Assembly: GCA_964654535.1 (NCBI GenBank)
Contig: CAZZIZ010000178.1
Location: 1-6,977 of the forward strand
Origin: CAZZIZ01 sp964654535
GTDB lineage: Bacteria; Bacteroidota; Bacteroidia; Chitinophagales; UBA2359
Direction of reading: 5' to 3'
DNA length: 6,977 nucleotides
Position numbers and translations under genes: made by a program. Below, piece by piece: positions 6,156-6,977 of this stretch. The first letter of the stretch is position 1. Each line of letters opens with the position of its first letter. Below the pieces are notes generated by a model. That model was not told the origin of the DNA. It saw nothing but the letters and a program-made list of their open reading frames with translations, and ran no database searches.

Positions 6156-6911
6156 CAGCGTAGCCAAAAACATCTGAATCATCATTTGCGTTTCGGGCGC
6201 ATTAAGGTTTTCTTCAATCGGCACCATCATCTCATCGATAGACTGATTCACAATTTTCAGTAAACCCTTGCGGAAGTTGAGTTTGCACTGCGCGTAAACC
6301 GAAGGCACTACGTTGAGGTAGCGCTTCATTCTTTTTTCAGCGCGCTCCATAACTTCTTCCACTTCCACCGACTCATTAACCAAGCCAATTGCCAGCGCCT
6401 CATCACTATTAAACAAATCAGCACCCTGCACTGCCTCCCAAGCGCGTCGTTCACCGAGGTGGTATGCATAGATGTCGCCCATCATTTCCGGAATAAGCAG
6501 CGACATTTTAAACTCGTGCATCCCTACCACGTGCTTCGCGCCCTTAGCCATTATGCGATAATCGCAGCAAAGGGTTAGGGTAGTAGCACCGGCAGGAGCG
6601 TAGCCGGTAATGGCCGCAATCAAAGGCTTAGGATATTTCGCCAAAGCAACCACGCCGCCCAAGTAAGCACGCCAAAAAGTCTTAGCACCTTCCAGGCCAC
6701 CGCCGGCCAAATCATTAACGTCGAGTCCAGCGCTAAAGCAGTTCGGTCGTCCTGTTAAAATAACGCCCATCACCTCTTCATCTTTCGCCAGGTCTGTAAA
6801 CGCCGCGTTGAGATCATTACTTAAAGCGGTATCAATAGCATTAACCTTTCCGTTGTCTATTTCCACCACGGAGTAGCTGCCCTTCTTGTGTATTTTGAGA
6901 GTATTGTACAT
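6144..6911 (-). CDS. Crotonase-family protein, probable delta3-delta2-enoyl-CoA isomerase
   Basis: A 255-residue cytoplasmic enzyme of normal crotonase length. The oxyanion-hole segments are FSAGLDVNDL (59-68) and GYAPAGATTL (103-112). Hydratases use two glutamates. Here the first position (equivalent to rat Glu144) is Thr111, while the second is kept as Glu133 in VGMHE (129-133). That single-Glu arrangement, the APAG turn and the 18-residue spacing from CDYRI to the Glu resemble mitochondrial ECI1 as I recall it. The likely reaction is moving a 3-enoyl-CoA double bond to position 2, for beta-oxidation of unsaturated fatty acids, rather than hydration. The usual PGxGG loop is replaced by IPEMMG (140-145). 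The ATG at 6911 gives the standard crotonase N-terminus. No other beta-oxidation gene is visible, so the substrate is open. Confidence 0.88.
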   Translation of the reverse strand: MYNTLKIHKKGSYSVVEIDNGKVNAIDTALSNDLNAAFTDLAKDEEVMGVILTGRPNCFSAGLDVNDLAGGGLEGAKTFWRAYLGGVVALAKYPKPLIAAITGYAPAGATTLTLCCDYRIMAKGAKHVVGMHEFKMSLLIPEMMGDIYAYHLGERRAWEAVQGADLFNSDEALAIGLVNESVEVEEVMERAEKRMKRYLNVVPSVYAQCKLNFRKGLLKIVNQSIDEMMVPIEENLNAPETQMMIQMFLATLKKK

Positions 6912-6927
6912 AGTATTATCTGAGATG

Positions 6928-6935
6928 CCAAGGTA
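6928..6935 (-). promoter_or_regulatory. Weak -7-like box upstream of the crotonase gene
   Basis: TACCTTGG on the minus strand resembles TAnnTTTG with one T missing, as in the TACCTTGC before the outer membrane protein gene. It lies 16 bases before the ATG at 6911. No -33 TTG is seen at the right distance, so this is only a candidate. Confidence 0.2.
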
Positions 6936-6977
6936 CGAATTAGTAAAGAGATTTCACTGATGGTTTGGGCGTGCCCC

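Noticed and set aside
6960..6977. Possible plus-strand gene start (ATG at 6960)
   Set aside because: Only six codons are visible before the edge and nothing supports coding over a repeat or leader sequence.
1..6977. A novel defence, mobile or biosynthetic system
   Set aside because: All six genes are recognisable types, alternate in strand, share no pathway and lack repeats, integrases or accessory-type genes. Only the gap could hide something.

Overview
The window looks like an ordinary chromosomal segment from a draft or metagenome-assembled genome of a Bacteroidota bacterium, most likely a Flavobacteriia or Cryomorphaceae-like marine lineage. This is inferred from three things. The protein types fit: a large-loop SSS symporter, a TapB/DUF3108-like secreted protein and a Wzi/RemB-like outer membrane barrel. 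Shine-Dalgarno sequences are absent, with A-rich leaders instead. Motifs resembling the Bacteroidota -7 element (TAnnTTTG) occur upstream of several genes. No rRNA, tRNA, insertion sequence, CRISPR array, phage gene or toxin/defence gene was found, and I see no undescribed multi-gene system.

Layout, left to right. A SAM-dependent methyltransferase on the minus strand (GTG start at 548) runs off the left edge. Divergent from it, 66 bp away, is a sodium:solute symporter (615-2360, +). It converges on a secreted TapB-like protein (2369-3037, -), with an extended inverted repeat over the junction. A 161-bp divergent intergenic region carrying dyads and a phased direct repeat leads to a Wzi/RemB-like outer membrane protein (3199-4872, +). 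The next 240 bp hold no confident gene: a stem-loop, a 100-N scaffold gap (4921-5020), and a short open frame that runs out of the gap. Then comes a PhoD-like metallophosphatase lipoprotein (5113-6132, +, TTG or ATT start). It converges on a crotonase-family protein with isomerase-type active-site residues (6144-6911, -), and the junction holds a small hairpin with a U-run. The last 66 bp are the crotonase leader, ending in GC-rich sequence that may be the start of an intergenic repeat.

The six genes alternate in strand, so each is probably its own transcription unit and no operon is visible. They do not form one pathway. Four products are envelope-related: a symporter in the inner membrane, a secreted protein, an outer membrane barrel and a lipoprotein. 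The methyltransferase and crotonase are cytoplasmic. No gene-free stretch exceeds 300 bases.
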